NCBI GenBank assembly: GCA_004298675.1
Contig: SCRI01000027.1
Coordinates: 1 to 46,993, forward strand
DNA length: 46,993 bases
Reading direction: 5' to 3'
DNA from: a bacterium
GTDB lineage: Bacteria; Vulcanimicrobiota; Vulcanimicrobiia; Vulcanimicrobiales; SCRA01
Shown here: in pieces, positions 31,151-40,213 of the stretch
How positions within the stretch are numbered: position 1 is the stretch's first letter
How the letters are laid out: every line of letters begins with the position of its first letter
Program-made: the position numbers and the translations under genes
The notes under the pieces: generated by a model
What the model was told of the DNA's origin: nothing
Database searches by the model: none
Seen by the model: the letters and a program-made list of their open reading frames with translations, nothing else

Positions 31151-31762
31151 CTAGATCGACAGAGCGGGCGGGGCACAGCCCGCCAGGCGCTCCAACGCAT
31201 CCTGGATCGGACGGCGGATGGCCGCGCGAAACGCTGAGGCCAGCGCGGCAAGAGGCGCTCGCGGGCGCCCGAACACGAGCAGATAGACGAGCGCCACGAC
31301 GCGGACCAGCGTCCGTGCCGACCAGCGCAGGAGACGCGAGAGCGCGAGCGTCACCACGACGCAGCCCGCGGCATGCACCGAGAGGCTGATGAGCATGGGG
31401 CCGCCCAGCCAAATCGTTCCCCCCAGGGGATGGCCGGTGATGACGATCTGCTCGACGGTCTCCATCGCGCAGAGCGCACTCAACTGCAGTGCATAGATGA
31501 CCGGAAGCAACGGCGGCAGCGCCACACGATCGACGGCCCGGGCCAGCGTCCGCCGCACGAGCGCGATGATGAAGGTCAGCGAGAGCGCCGCACCCACGCC
31601 GAGCGCGGGAATGACGTCGATGGTGCTGTGATCGGTGAGTGGGCCGGGGCCGAAGAGCCCGCTGTTGGAGAGCGTCTCCATCAACGGATCGACGAGCGCG
31701 GCCGCGGTACACGCCGCCGCGACGCAAAAGACCACCAGGGGCATCGATCCTCGGAGGCGCAT
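31151..31762 (-). CDS. Integral membrane protein of unknown function
   Basis: The 203-residue protein has about four hydrophobic helices (MPLVVFCVAAACTAAAL, VGAALSLTFIIALV, LLPVIYALQLSALCAM, ISLSVHAAGCVVVTLAL) and a basic C-terminal tail. No family is recognised. It lies between the DUF5069 and LCP genes with short gaps (17 and 36 bases), so the three are probably one transcript and may share an envelope role. Confidence 0.7.
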   Translation of the reverse strand: MRLRGSMPLVVFCVAAACTAAALVDPLMETLSNSGLFGPGPLTDHSTIDVIPALGVGAALSLTFIIALVRRTLARAVDRVALPPLLPVIYALQLSALCAMETVEQIVITGHPLGGTIWLGGPMLISLSVHAAGCVVVTLALSRLLRWSARTLVRVVALVYLLVFGRPRAPLAALASAFRAAIRRPIQDALERLAGCAPPALSI

Positions 31763-31779
31763 CCGCTGGCCCCGATTCG

Positions 31780-32139
31780 CTAGGCGGGCGGCTCGCCCTC
31801 CTCGCGCTCCTGCTCGCGCAGATCCTCCGCGTTATCCACCAAAACCCAGCGATTGGCGGCATCGCGCCGCTGCGGATCCACGTGCATAGCAAAGTAGCGC
31901 ACGAGCTCCTCATCGGAGGCGCCGGAGCGAATCAGTGCCGTAAACACCTCCGGCGTGACGCCGCAGCGCTCGAGAAACCCGTGCGAGACCTCACAGTAAG
32001 CCGTGTAGTCACCGATGGTGCCAGCCTGCTGGGCCCGCACTTTATCGGCCAAGCGCGCAATCCAGACGAAGTCACCCAGCTTCACCCTCCCCGCGCGCGG
32101 AAACGCAGTCCGGAGATCCGGGGCCGGAGCATGAGTCAT
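31780..32139 (-). CDS. DUF5069 family protein (short type)
   Basis: The 119-residue protein has FPRAGRVKLGDFVWIARLADK, then KVRAQQAGTIGDYTAYCEVSHGF-like sequence and FLERCGVTPEVF. This is the DUF5069 layout, where KLGG...LPRhhDKhRA...G...Y is usual. The ATG at 32139 is the first that keeps the family start; the 25 codons upstream are not conserved-looking. It is divergent from paaX. Function unknown. Confidence 0.8.
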   Translation of the reverse strand: MTHAPAPDLRTAFPRAGRVKLGDFVWIARLADKVRAQQAGTIGDYTAYCEVSHGFLERCGVTPEVFTALIRSGASDEELVRYFAMHVDPQRRDAANRWVLVDNAEDLREQEREEGEPPA

Positions 32140-32166
32140 GATGCTTGCCTCATACTCGTCATCATG
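32137..32166. promoter_or_regulatory. 7-bp inverted repeat between DUF5069 and paaX
   Basis: CATGATG (32137-32143) and CATCATG (32160-32166) are complementary with 16 bases between. The left arm includes the DUF5069 start codon. It could be an operator for the divergent pair, but it differs from the TGATACA repeat at the paa operon promoter. Confidence 0.25.
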
Positions 32167-32253
32167 CACGCCGCTGGTCGCGCCCGGCAAGTGCTTTTGT
32201 TGCAGAGAGCGCAAAGGGCGGCGGCGGTAGCGTGGCCAAAGAGCGTGACATCG

Positions 32254-33234
32254 ATGCGCGCACCCACCCCACGCTCGACCCGAGTCCGAACGCCGCTACG
32301 CTCCCTGCACCAGCACGTGAAGCGTTTCCGTCAGCAACGGCGCGTTCAAGCCGGTTCGTTGATCGTCTCGATTTTCGGTGATGCCGTGCTGCCGCGGGGA
32401 GGCTGTATCTGGCTGGGGTCACTGATCCGCTTGCTGGAGCCCCTGGGTGTAAGCGAACGGCTGGTGAGAACCGCTGCCTCGCGGCTGGTGAAAGACGGGT
32501 GGTTGCGCACGCAGAGCCTTGGCCGGCGTTCGAATTATCTCCTGACCGACACCGGACGCAGGCGTTTCGGGCAGGCTGCGCGCCGCATCTACGCCTCCAG
32601 CACACCGCCATGGGACCGCCACTGGCGCTTGATCCTGCTCGTCGGCGACCTCAACGCCAAGGAGCGCGAGCGCATCCGCAAGGCCCTCTTTTGGCAAGGC
32701 TTCGGAACGCTCAACGGCGACTGCTGCGTGCATCCCAACGCCGACCTGGTCTCAGCCTTCGACGCGCTGGCCGCGGAAGGGCTCGGCGCCTACGTTCCGC
32801 GGCTCATGCCGCTGCAATCCGGCGACGGCATGCGCATCACCTCGACCAACAACGGCGATCTCGTGCGGCGAGCCTGGAATCTCGAGGGGCTGCGCACCGG
32901 CTACGACGCGTTCATCCGCGCCTACCAACCTATCTACACGGAGCTCGCTTCCGAGACGGGGTCCGGCGTGGCGGAGGAAGACGCGTTTCTCGTCCGTGTT
33001 CTGCTGATCCACGACTACCGGCGCCTGCTGCTGCGCGATCCCGGCCTCCCCGACGCGCTGCTGCCCCGCGACTGGCCCGGCCAGGAGGCACGTAGGCTCT
33101 GTCGCGACATCTACCGCTCCTTGATGGTGCCGTCGGAACGCCACCTGACGCTGCATCTGCAGCTCGCCGACGGATCGACTCCGGCAGCCGACGCCTCGCT
33201 CAAGGCGCGCTTTTCCGCAGCGCCACCAGGGTGA
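32254..33234 (+). CDS. paaX: PaaX-family phenylacetate regulator
   Basis: The 326-residue protein has a GntR-like winged HTH (SLIVSIFGDAVLPRGGCIWL, then RLVRTAASRLVKDGWL) and the PaaX C-terminal domains (WRLILLVGD; YDAFIRAYQPI; LVRVLLIHDYRRLLLRDPGLPDALLP), ending near LPRDWPGQEAR. PaaX represses paa genes and is released by phenylacetyl-CoA in Escherichia coli. The ATG at 32254 is chosen, with a GTG at 32245 possible. It converges on the paa operon and overlaps the paaZ 3' end by 35 bases. Confidence 0.92.
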   Translation: MRAPTPRSTRVRTPLRSLHQHVKRFRQQRRVQAGSLIVSIFGDAVLPRGGCIWLGSLIRLLEPLGVSERLVRTAASRLVKDGWLRTQSLGRRSNYLLTDTGRRRFGQAARRIYASSTPPWDRHWRLILLVGDLNAKERERIRKALFWQGFGTLNGDCCVHPNADLVSAFDALAAEGLGAYVPRLMPLQSGDGMRITSTNNGDLVRRAWNLEGLRTGYDAFIRAYQPIYTELASETGSGVAEEDAFLVRVLLIHDYRRLLLRDPGLPDALLPRDWPGQEARRLCRDIYRSLMVPSERHLTLHLQLADGSTPAADASLKARFSAAPPG

Positions 33235-35284
33235 GGACGTCGTAGCTGGCCACCAGCTCGTCATCCTGATTGCGAACCTCGACGTCCCACGTCACCACAC
33301 CCTGCCGGCGCCCCTGCGCATCGCTCTTGTGGCGGTCCACCTTACGCTTGCAGGTCAACCGCGCCTGGATGGTGTCGCCGATGCGCACCGGCTTGATGAA
33401 GCGTAGCGCGTCTAGTCCGTAGTTTGCCAGTACCGGGCCCGGCGCGGGAGAGACGAAGAGCCCGGCGGCGGCGGAGAGCACGAAGTAGCCATGGGCGATA
33501 CGCTGCCCAAATTGCGACTCGCGCGCGGCAACCTCGTCGAAATGCATGTAGAAATAGTCGCCGGAGAGGCCGCCGAAGGCGACGATGTCCGCCTCCGTCA
33601 CCGTGCGCCGGTGCGTGAGTAGCGACTCACCGATCTTCAGCTCGTCGTAATACCGCCGGAACGGATGGACCTCGCTCTCCAACACGCGTGCGCCGCGTAC
33701 GTACTCACCGGCCACGGCGGAGATCATCGTGGGCGAGCCTTGCACGGCGGCGCGCTGCAAGTAGTGCATGACGGCGCGCAACCCACCCAGCTCCTCGCCG
33801 CCACCGGCCCGGCCGGGGCCGCCGTGCTTGAGCGGCGGCAGAGGCGAGCCGTGGCCGGTCGATTCCGGTGCCGCTTCTGCGTCGAGCACCAGAACGCGGC
33901 CATGATGCACGGCCGCGCGCCGGACGGCATGCGCCGCGAGCGCGGGGTCGCGCGTCACGACCGACGCCACCAGACTGCCCTGCCCGCGCGCCGCGAGTGC
34001 CAGCGCTTCGTCGAAATCATCGTAGGGCAGCACCGTGCTGACCGGCCCGAAGACCTCGACGTCATGTACCGCCGCCGTCTCGTGCGGACGCTCGCACAGC
34101 AGCAGCGTAGGCATGACAAAGGCCCCGTAGCGAGCGTCGCCACTGGCGGGGCCGCCGGCGGCGGAGCCGTCGTAGATGGTCGAGCAGACGGTCTGGAGAC
34201 TCTTCATCCGTGCGAGAACGTCCGCTTGCTGTGCGACGCTCGCAAGCGGTCCCATCTTCACGCCGTCTCCGCGCGGGTCGCCCACGACAACCCGCGCCAG
34301 CCGGCTGCAGAGCCGCTCGGAGAGCGCCTCCGCCACCGCGCGCGGTGCCAAGACGCGCCGGATGGCCGTGCACTTCTGACCGGCCTTCACCCGCATCTCC
34401 TTCACCACTTCAGCAGCGAAGAGATCGAACTCGGGGTCGTTAGGCGTGACATCCGGTGCGAGGATGGCGCTGTTGAGCGAGTCCGCCTCCGTGTTGAACG
34501 GAACGCCACGCGCCAGCAGATTCGCATTGCCGCGCAGTAGCGCGGCGGTGGCCGCCGACCCGGTGAAGGTAACGCTGTCCTGGCCGTTCAGTCGATCCAG
34601 CAGATCGCCGGTCCGGCCGATCACGAGCTGTAGGCTGCCCGCGGGCAAACCACCATACTCGAGCATGAGCCGCATCAGCGCCCACGTAAGATACGAGGTA
34701 CTGGTGGCGGGTTTCGCGATGCAGGGCATCCCGGCGACGAAACTCGGAGCGAACTTCTCGAGCAAGCCCCAGACCGGGAAGTTGAAGGCGTTGATGTGCA
34801 CCGCAACGCCCTCACGCGGAACGAGGATATGGCTGCCGACGAAGTGCCCCTGCTTGCCGAGCGAAACCACCGGCCCTTCGTGCAGCACGTTTCCATCGGG
34901 CAGCTCGCGGCTGCCCAAACTCGCGTACGCAAACAGCGTCCCGATACCGCCTTCGATATCGATCCAACTATCGGCACGCGTCGCGCCGGTGTGAAACGAC
35001 CACGCGTACAGTTCCTCCTTGCGCTCGGTGAGGAACGCGGCTAGCGCTTTGAGGCGCCGCGCACGCTCCTGAAAATCGAGCGCGAGCAGGTTGCGCACGC
35101 CCTCTGCGCGCGCGTGGCTCAGAGCCTCACCGAAGTCAGGCGTTTCGCCGTGCGTGCGCGCGACCACGACGCCCGTAGCGGCATCAAGGAGCGACTCGTT
35201 GGCTTTGCCGCCGAACCACCGGCCGGCTAGGTGACTCTGCAGGACGGGGGCATCGACGTGGGGAGCGTGCGCGATCTCGGTCAT
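33200..35284 (-). CDS. paaZ: PaaZ, oxepin-CoA hydrolase / 3-oxo-5,6-dehydrosuberyl-CoA semialdehyde dehydrogenase
   Basis: The 694-residue protein fuses an N-terminal aldehyde dehydrogenase (GQKCTAIRR, catalytic Cys near residue 305; NTEADSLNSA with the Glu) to a C-terminal MaoC-like hydratase (from about residue 545, with FGGLSGDYFYMHFDE as the catalytic Asp/His motif). It opens the oxepin-CoA ring and oxidises the resulting aldehyde. The ATG at 35284 has AGGTAGAGGA upstream; the longer open frame back to 35665 overlaps paaJ and is not conserved. This is the last gene of the operon. Confidence 0.94.
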   Translation of the reverse strand: MTEIAHAPHVDAPVLQSHLAGRWFGGKANESLLDAATGVVVARTHGETPDFGEALSHARAEGVRNLLALDFQERARRLKALAAFLTERKEELYAWSFHTGATRADSWIDIEGGIGTLFAYASLGSRELPDGNVLHEGPVVSLGKQGHFVGSHILVPREGVAVHINAFNFPVWGLLEKFAPSFVAGMPCIAKPATSTSYLTWALMRLMLEYGGLPAGSLQLVIGRTGDLLDRLNGQDSVTFTGSAATAALLRGNANLLARGVPFNTEADSLNSAILAPDVTPNDPEFDLFAAEVVKEMRVKAGQKCTAIRRVLAPRAVAEALSERLCSRLARVVVGDPRGDGVKMGPLASVAQQADVLARMKSLQTVCSTIYDGSAAGGPASGDARYGAFVMPTLLLCERPHETAAVHDVEVFGPVSTVLPYDDFDEALALAARGQGSLVASVVTRDPALAAHAVRRAAVHHGRVLVLDAEAAPESTGHGSPLPPLKHGGPGRAGGGEELGGLRAVMHYLQRAAVQGSPTMISAVAGEYVRGARVLESEVHPFRRYYDELKIGESLLTHRRTVTEADIVAFGGLSGDYFYMHFDEVAARESQFGQRIAHGYFVLSAAAGLFVSPAPGPVLANYGLDALRFIKPVRIGDTIQARLTCKRKVDRHKSDAQGRRQGVVTWDVEVRNQDDELVASYDVLTLVALRKSAP

Positions 35285-35309
35285 TCCTCTACCTTTACTT
35301 CCAAATGTT

Positions 35310-36521
35310 TTATGGACGCTCGAGCGCCAGCGCAACGCCCTGCCCGATACCAACGCACATCGTGGCCAATGCGCGCTTTCCCTGCACGCGCTCCGCTTGG
35401 CGCAGCGCCGTGAGAACCAAGCGCGAGCCGGAGGCTCCCAGCGGATGTCCCAGCGCGATGGCGCCGCCGTTGGGGTTGACACGCCGGTCGTCGCCGGACA
35501 AGCCCAGCCGGCGTAGCACCGCCAGTGCCTGCGCGGCAAAAGCTTCGTTGAGCTCGATCGCATCGAGACTCTCCAGGCTCCACGCGAGGCGAGAGAGCAG
35601 CTTGCGTGTCGCCGGCACCGGGCCCATTCCCATGATGCGCGGCTCCACGCCCGCGCTGGAGGCACCGGCCACGCGCGCGCGGGGCGTGAGATTCCAGCGC
35701 CGTACGGCTTCGTCGGAGGCCAACAACAAGGCGCAAGCGCCGTCGTTCACACCGGAGGAGTTGCCGGCCGTCACGCTGCCGCCGGGACGCACCGACGGGC
35801 GCAGCCGGCTCAGTTGCTCGAGCGTGGTACCGGTACGGGGATGCTCGTCGCGCTCCACGATCTGCGACTCACCCTTTGCGCGCGCAACTTCCACCGGCAC
35901 GATCTCGCCCGCGAAGAAACCCGCCTGTTGTGCCTGCTCGCATTTGCGCTGCGAAGCCACGGCAAAGACATCTTGATCCTCGCGCGACACGCCGAACTCG
36001 GCGGCCACGTTCTCCGCCGTCTCGAGCATGGAGTCGATACCGACGCGCGCCTCGAGCTTCGGATTGACGAAACGCCAACCGATCGTGCTGTCGGCCATCT
36101 CGGCTTTACGCGAGAACGCCGCATCGGCCTTACCCACGACGAACGGCGCGCGCGACATGCTCTCCACGCCGCCGGCTAGCACGAGGTCCGCCGCTCCGCA
36201 AGCGATGGCACGTGCGGCTTGCGCCACGGCCTCCATCCCGGATCCGCACAGACGGTTCACCGTGCAGCCCGGCACCGTGACGGGAAGGCCCGCCAACAGA
36301 CCCACCATCCGCGCGACGTTGCGGCAGTCTTCCCCGGCCTGGTTTGCGCAGCCGTAGTAGAGCTCGTCCAACGTCTCCCAATCGATGCCGGCATTGCGCT
36401 CCATCAGCGCGCGTACCGGGACGGCGCCGAGGTCGTCCGGGCGCACCGCGGCCAGCGCGCCGCCGTAGCGCCCGAAGGGCGTTCGCCAACCGTCCACGAT
36501 CCAGGCCGGTCTGCTAAGCAT
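35310..36521 (-). CDS. paaJ: 3-oxoadipyl-CoA / 3-oxo-5,6-dehydrosuberyl-CoA thiolase
   Basis: The 403-residue thiolase has the nucleophilic cysteine in NRLCGSGMEA, the histidine in GHPLGASGSR and the second cysteine in CVGIGQG. PaaJ cleaves two intermediates of the pathway to acetyl-CoA and succinyl-CoA. Its start overlaps the paaK end by 8 bases. PcaF of the beta-ketoadipate pathway is very close; the operon context favours PaaJ. Confidence 0.92.
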   Translation of the reverse strand: MLSRPAWIVDGWRTPFGRYGGALAAVRPDDLGAVPVRALMERNAGIDWETLDELYYGCANQAGEDCRNVARMVGLLAGLPVTVPGCTVNRLCGSGMEAVAQAARAIACGAADLVLAGGVESMSRAPFVVGKADAAFSRKAEMADSTIGWRFVNPKLEARVGIDSMLETAENVAAEFGVSREDQDVFAVASQRKCEQAQQAGFFAGEIVPVEVARAKGESQIVERDEHPRTGTTLEQLSRLRPSVRPGGSVTAGNSSGVNDGACALLLASDEAVRRWNLTPRARVAGASSAGVEPRIMGMGPVPATRKLLSRLAWSLESLDAIELNEAFAAQALAVLRRLGLSGDDRRVNPNGGAIALGHPLGASGSRLVLTALRQAERVQGKRALATMCVGIGQGVALALERP

Positions 36522-37830
36522 CTTTGGGGCGCCGATCGATCACGCGCCGCGCCTTGCCGACCAGGGTCCGCTCGATCGAATCTGCCGGCAGGACGTGCAC
36601 GCTGCAGGTGACGCCCACCATCGTCTTGATACGGTGGGCGACCCACTGCGCGATCTGCTGGCGCTCCTGCTCCGACACGTAGCTGAGGAACGGCTCCAGC
36701 TCGCAGTGTACCTCCATCTTGTCGAGGTAGTTGTCGCGGCTGAGGTGGATCTGGTACATGCCCGAGAGTTTGTCGTGACGGAGTACGATTTCTTCGATCT
36801 GCGTGGGGAAGACATTGACGCCGCGCACGATGAGCATGTCGTCGCTGCGCCCCACGATCTTGTCGAGCCGGCGGAACGCGCGTGCCGTAGGAGGCAGCAG
36901 ACGCGTCAGGTCCCGCGTGCGATAGCGGATGACGGGAAAGCCTTGTTTAGTCAACGTCGTAAAGACCAGCTCGCCTTGGCTGCCGTCGGGCAGAACCTCG
37001 CCACTGACCGGATCGATGATCTCCGGATAGAAATGGTCCTCCCAGACCACCGGCCCATCCTGAGACTCCGCGCACTCGCAGGCTACGCCCGGTCCCATGA
37101 CCTCGCTCAAACCGTAGATGTCCACGGCTTTCAAACTCGTCTTCGTCTCGATGTCGCTGCGCATCGCCTCGGTCCATGGCTCGGCGCCGAAGATGCCGAT
37201 GCGCAACGAGCAGTCGCGCGCGTCCAAGCCCTGATGGGCGAACTCCTCGATGAGGACCTGCATGTAGCTCGGCGTGACCATGATGATGTCGGGCTTGAAA
37301 TCACGGATGAGCTGCACCTGTTTTTCGGTCTGCCCGCCCGAGACGGGGACGACCGTGCAACCTAAACGCTCGGCGCCGTAATGCGCGCCTAGCCCGCCCG
37401 TGAAGAGGCCGTAACCGTAGGAGACGTGCACGATGTCGCCAGGCTTACCGCCCGCGGCGCGGATCGAGCGCGCGACCAGGTCCGCCCACGTGTCGATGTC
37501 TTCCTGCGTATAGCCGACCACGGTGGGTTTTCCGGTCGTCCCCGAAGAGGCGTGCACGCGCACGATCCGTTCGCGCGGCACGGCGAACATTCCAAAGGGA
37601 TAATTGGCGCGCAGATCGGCTTTGGTGGTGAAGGGAAACTTCGCGAGGTCGGCAATGCCGCGGAAGTCGTCCGGATGGACGCCGTGTTCGTCGAAGGCGT
37701 GGCGATAGTGGGCGACGTTTTCGTAGACGTGCTTGAGCGTCCAGCGAAGCCGCTGCGTCTGCAACGCGCTGATCTCATCTCGACTTGCATGTTCGCTCGG
37801 ATCGTAAGCGGCTTGGCTGGCGTTCAACAT
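36514..37830 (-). CDS. paaK: Phenylacetate-CoA ligase
   Basis: The 438-residue AMP-forming ligase has the nucleotide-binding loop SSGTTGKP, the adenylate motif YGLSEVMGPG, and the C-terminal GRSDDM and KVLPADSIERTLVGKARR-like catalytic region (here SIERTLVGKARRVIDR). It activates phenylacetate to phenylacetyl-CoA. Length and motifs match PaaK closely. Confidence 0.96.
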   Translation of the reverse strand: MLNASQAAYDPSEHASRDEISALQTQRLRWTLKHVYENVAHYRHAFDEHGVHPDDFRGIADLAKFPFTTKADLRANYPFGMFAVPRERIVRVHASSGTTGKPTVVGYTQEDIDTWADLVARSIRAAGGKPGDIVHVSYGYGLFTGGLGAHYGAERLGCTVVPVSGGQTEKQVQLIRDFKPDIIMVTPSYMQVLIEEFAHQGLDARDCSLRIGIFGAEPWTEAMRSDIETKTSLKAVDIYGLSEVMGPGVACECAESQDGPVVWEDHFYPEIIDPVSGEVLPDGSQGELVFTTLTKQGFPVIRYRTRDLTRLLPPTARAFRRLDKIVGRSDDMLIVRGVNVFPTQIEEIVLRHDKLSGMYQIHLSRDNYLDKMEVHCELEPFLSYVSEQERQQIAQWVAHRIKTMVGVTCSVHVLPADSIERTLVGKARRVIDRRPKDA

Positions 37831-37851
37831 GACCAGTTCCTCCTAGGCGAG

Positions 37852-38313
37852 TTAGCGTTGGCCGTCGGTGTGGGTTCCTAGCACGGTTTTAGCGGTGAGC
37901 CGATAGGAGCGTCCGCGAAAGAGCGCGACGCGTTCCAGGCGCTGATTAACCACCACCACGTCATAAACGCCGGTGCGGCCGCTGAGCGCCTGCTCGGCGC
38001 AACTGGCGGTGAGCTCGTCTCCGAGCTTGACGGAGGCGATGAAGTCGATGCTCAGGCTCGCCGCGACGGTGGCGTGGTTGTAACTGTTACACGCATAGGC
38101 AAAGGCGGTATCGGCGAGCGTTGTGATCAGCCCGCCGTGGCACGATCCAAAGCCGTTGAGCATGTCGGCTCGCACCAGCATCCGCGCCACGCAGCCGCCG
38201 GGGCTGACTTCCAGCACCTCGATGCCCAAGGCGCGCGTGGCGCCGTCGTCGGCCAACATACGATCGCGCACCAATTCGGCCACGCGTTGCGCGCTCAGCG
38301 CGGAAGTCTCCAT
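37852..38313 (-). CDS. paaI: PaaI, hydroxyphenylacetyl-CoA thioesterase
   Basis: The 153-residue hot-dog thioesterase has the pattern MLNGFGSCHGGLITTLADTAFAYACN, where the HGG and the acidic residue in LADTAFA are the family's catalytic features. It rescues CoA from dead-end intermediates. It sits 21 bases upstream of paaK on the minus strand. It is preceded by paaG. Confidence 0.92.
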   Translation of the reverse strand: METSALSAQRVAELVRDRMLADDGATRALGIEVLEVSPGGCVARMLVRADMLNGFGSCHGGLITTLADTAFAYACNSYNHATVAASLSIDFIASVKLGDELTASCAEQALSGRTGVYDVVVVNQRLERVALFRGRSYRLTAKTVLGTHTDGQR

Positions 38314-38325
38314 GGCGGCGCGCCC

Positions 38326-39132
38326 TCAGCGGTCCGTAAACCGCGGCGGGCGCTTCTGCGCAAATGCAGCGACGCCTTCGGCGAAATCGGACGCAAAACC
38401 GAGCTCGCGCTGCGCCTGCGCTTCCGCATCCAAAGCAGCTTCCAGTGACGTGCCCAGCCCGCGATCGAGCAGCGCGCGGGTCCGCGCCAGCGCGCGCACC
38501 GGCAGCGCCGCCAAGCGCGCCGCCACGGCCACGACCTCGGACTCGAACGCGGCGTCGTCGACGCACGCCCAGATCAAGCCCATCTGCTCGGCGCGCTCGG
38601 CGGGGAGCTTCTCTCCCAAGAGGCACAGGCCCAGCGCACGCGCGCGGCCGGCCAAGCGCGGCAGCACCCAGGTTGCGCCGGTGTCGGGGATCAGCCCGAG
38701 TGCTGAAAAGGCCTGTACGAACGAGGCACCGCGGCGGGCTATGGCGATATCGCACAGCAAGGCGAGCGACGCGCCGGCTCCCGCCGCAACGCCGTTGACG
38801 GCCGCTACGGTCGGCACGGGCATCGCGCGCAGGCGCAGCGCCAGCGGCTTATAGTTGCGCTCGACGACATCGCCCAGGTCTTTGACGCTACCATCGTCCG
38901 GGGCCACGGCGGGGTCTTTCAAGTCTTGACCGGCGCAGAACGCACGCCCGGCGCCGGTGAGCACCACGCAGCGCACCTCGCGCTGCTCCGCGGCCTCGTC
39001 GAGGGCGCGCTGCAACGCGGCGATGAGCGCGCCGTCCAGGCTATTCAAGGCCTCCGGACGATTGAGCGTCAGCGTCAAGACGCTCCCGCGCCGCTCCGCG
39101 AGCAAGTTCGGCGGGCTCTCTTGCATCATCAT
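38326..39132 (-). CDS. paaG: PaaG, ring-1,2-epoxyphenylacetyl-CoA isomerase
   Basis: The 268-residue crotonase has the oxyanion-hole segment FCAGQDLKD and the NGVAAGAGASLALLCDIAIA region, followed by LGLIPDTGATWVLPR, in which the Asp matches the PaaG catalytic acid. It converts the ring epoxide to oxepin-CoA and also isomerises later enoyl-CoAs. PaaB/PaaF-type hydratases are related, but the PDTG context favours PaaG. Start at 39132, one base after the reductase stop. Confidence 0.86.
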   Translation of the reverse strand: MMMQESPPNLLAERRGSVLTLTLNRPEALNSLDGALIAALQRALDEAAEQREVRCVVLTGAGRAFCAGQDLKDPAVAPDDGSVKDLGDVVERNYKPLALRLRAMPVPTVAAVNGVAAGAGASLALLCDIAIARRGASFVQAFSALGLIPDTGATWVLPRLAGRARALGLCLLGEKLPAERAEQMGLIWACVDDAAFESEVVAVAARLAALPVRALARTRALLDRGLGTSLEAALDAEAQAQRELGFASDFAEGVAAFAQKRPPRFTDR

Positions 39133-39133
39133 G

Positions 39134-40183
39134 TCAGACCGGCAGCGCCGGCGCAGGAGCGACGACAGCCAACTCTTGCTGCGTGAAGAAACGCTCCTTA
39201 TGGGTGGTCTGCTCCGGTGCACCCAAGGTTCGCGCGGTGCTCAGGCAGGCATCCACGAAAGCCGGGCTACCCGCCAGAAAGACGCTGTGTTTGGAGAGGT
39301 CGGGATAGAGACCGGGTAGGATGGCGTCGATGCGTCCGCTCGAGAAACCTTCGGCGCGCTCGCGCGTCAACGTGATCGAGTAGTCGAAGTTACGATGCTT
39401 GGTGCGCCACCATGTCATCATCCCGGCACCGTAGACGTCGTCACGAGTGCGCGCGGAGAAGATGAGGTTGACGCGCTGCTTGTAGCCGCGCCGCAGCGCT
39501 GCTTCGGTCAGTGCCAAGAGCGGTGCCAGGCCGGTCCCCGCCGCCAGGCAGAGCACCGGCGTTTCAACGGATGGATCACCGATGAACGCGCCGTAAGCGC
39601 CCGAGACCTTGACGGAGGCGCCGATGTTGAGCGTTTCGTGAATCCAGCGGCTCGTCACGCCGTCGTCTTCGCGGGCAATCTGGAGGACGATCTCGCCGTC
39701 AGGACGCGGTGCGTTGGAGATCGAGTACGGGCGTGCCGGGATCCCGGCGTAGGCGTCGCCCAGCGTGACGTATTGACCCGGCCAGTAGCGCAGGATCTGG
39801 CCGACTGGGCGCAGGTGCAGCTCGGCGACCCGCGCGGCGACCATGCGCTTGTCCACCACGACGAAGAGCGCATCCTCACGCGGCGGAAACAGCTTGGGCA
39901 GCGCGTCCAGCGTGCCCCAATCGATCACCATCTCTTCGGAGATGGGCTTGGCCATACACATCAGGCCGTAGCCCTGACGCCGTTCCTCCGGCGTCAGGGC
40001 CATGTCCAGAACCACGCCTTGATCGAACTGGCCTTCGAGAACTTTGACTTTACATTCGCCGCACGCGCCCGCGCGACAGTTGTTGGGGAGGGCATACCCG
40101 CCCTTCTCCAAAGCGGTCAAGACAGTCTCGCCGCTGGGGCACTCCACCGACTTGCCAGAGGGATGCAGCACGACACGCGCCAT
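39134..40183 (-). CDS. Ferredoxin-type NAD(P)H reductase for a diiron oxygenase
   Basis: The 349-residue protein starts with a plant-type [2Fe-2S] ferredoxin (cysteines 36, 41, 44 and 76), followed by FAD-binding (RPYSISNAPR) and NAD-binding domains (CLAAGTGLAPLLAL). This order is that of MmoC, DmpP and XylA reductases. PaaE, the usual phenylacetyl-CoA epoxidase reductase, has the ferredoxin domain at the C-terminus instead. AAGGAG eight bases upstream supports the ATG at 40183. It lies 30 bases downstream of the diiron gene and should supply its electrons. Confidence 0.9.
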   Translation of the reverse strand: MARVVLHPSGKSVECPSGETVLTALEKGGYALPNNCRAGACGECKVKVLEGQFDQGVVLDMALTPEERRQGYGLMCMAKPISEEMVIDWGTLDALPKLFPPREDALFVVVDKRMVAARVAELHLRPVGQILRYWPGQYVTLGDAYAGIPARPYSISNAPRPDGEIVLQIAREDDGVTSRWIHETLNIGASVKVSGAYGAFIGDPSVETPVLCLAAGTGLAPLLALTEAALRRGYKQRVNLIFSARTRDDVYGAGMMTWWRTKHRNFDYSITLTRERAEGFSSGRIDAILPGLYPDLSKHSVFLAGSPAFVDACLSTARTLGAPEQTTHKERFFTQQELAVVAPAPALPV

Positions 40184-40213
40184 CCTACCCACTCCTTGCA
40201 CGCACCAGCGTGA

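Noticed and set aside
30567-31913. A 448-codon open frame crossing the LCP and membrane protein genes
   Set aside because: It is out of frame with both supported genes and has arginine/alanine-rich shadow composition.
31639-32253. A long N-terminal extension of paaX
   Set aside because: The extension lies antisense to the membrane-protein and DUF5069 genes. PaaX homologues begin near the HTH, consistent with 32254.
35285-35665. A 127-codon upstream extension of paaZ
   Set aside because: It overlaps the paaJ coding region, and its composition is Arg/Ser/Trp-rich as expected of an off-frame. A good ribosome site supports 35284.
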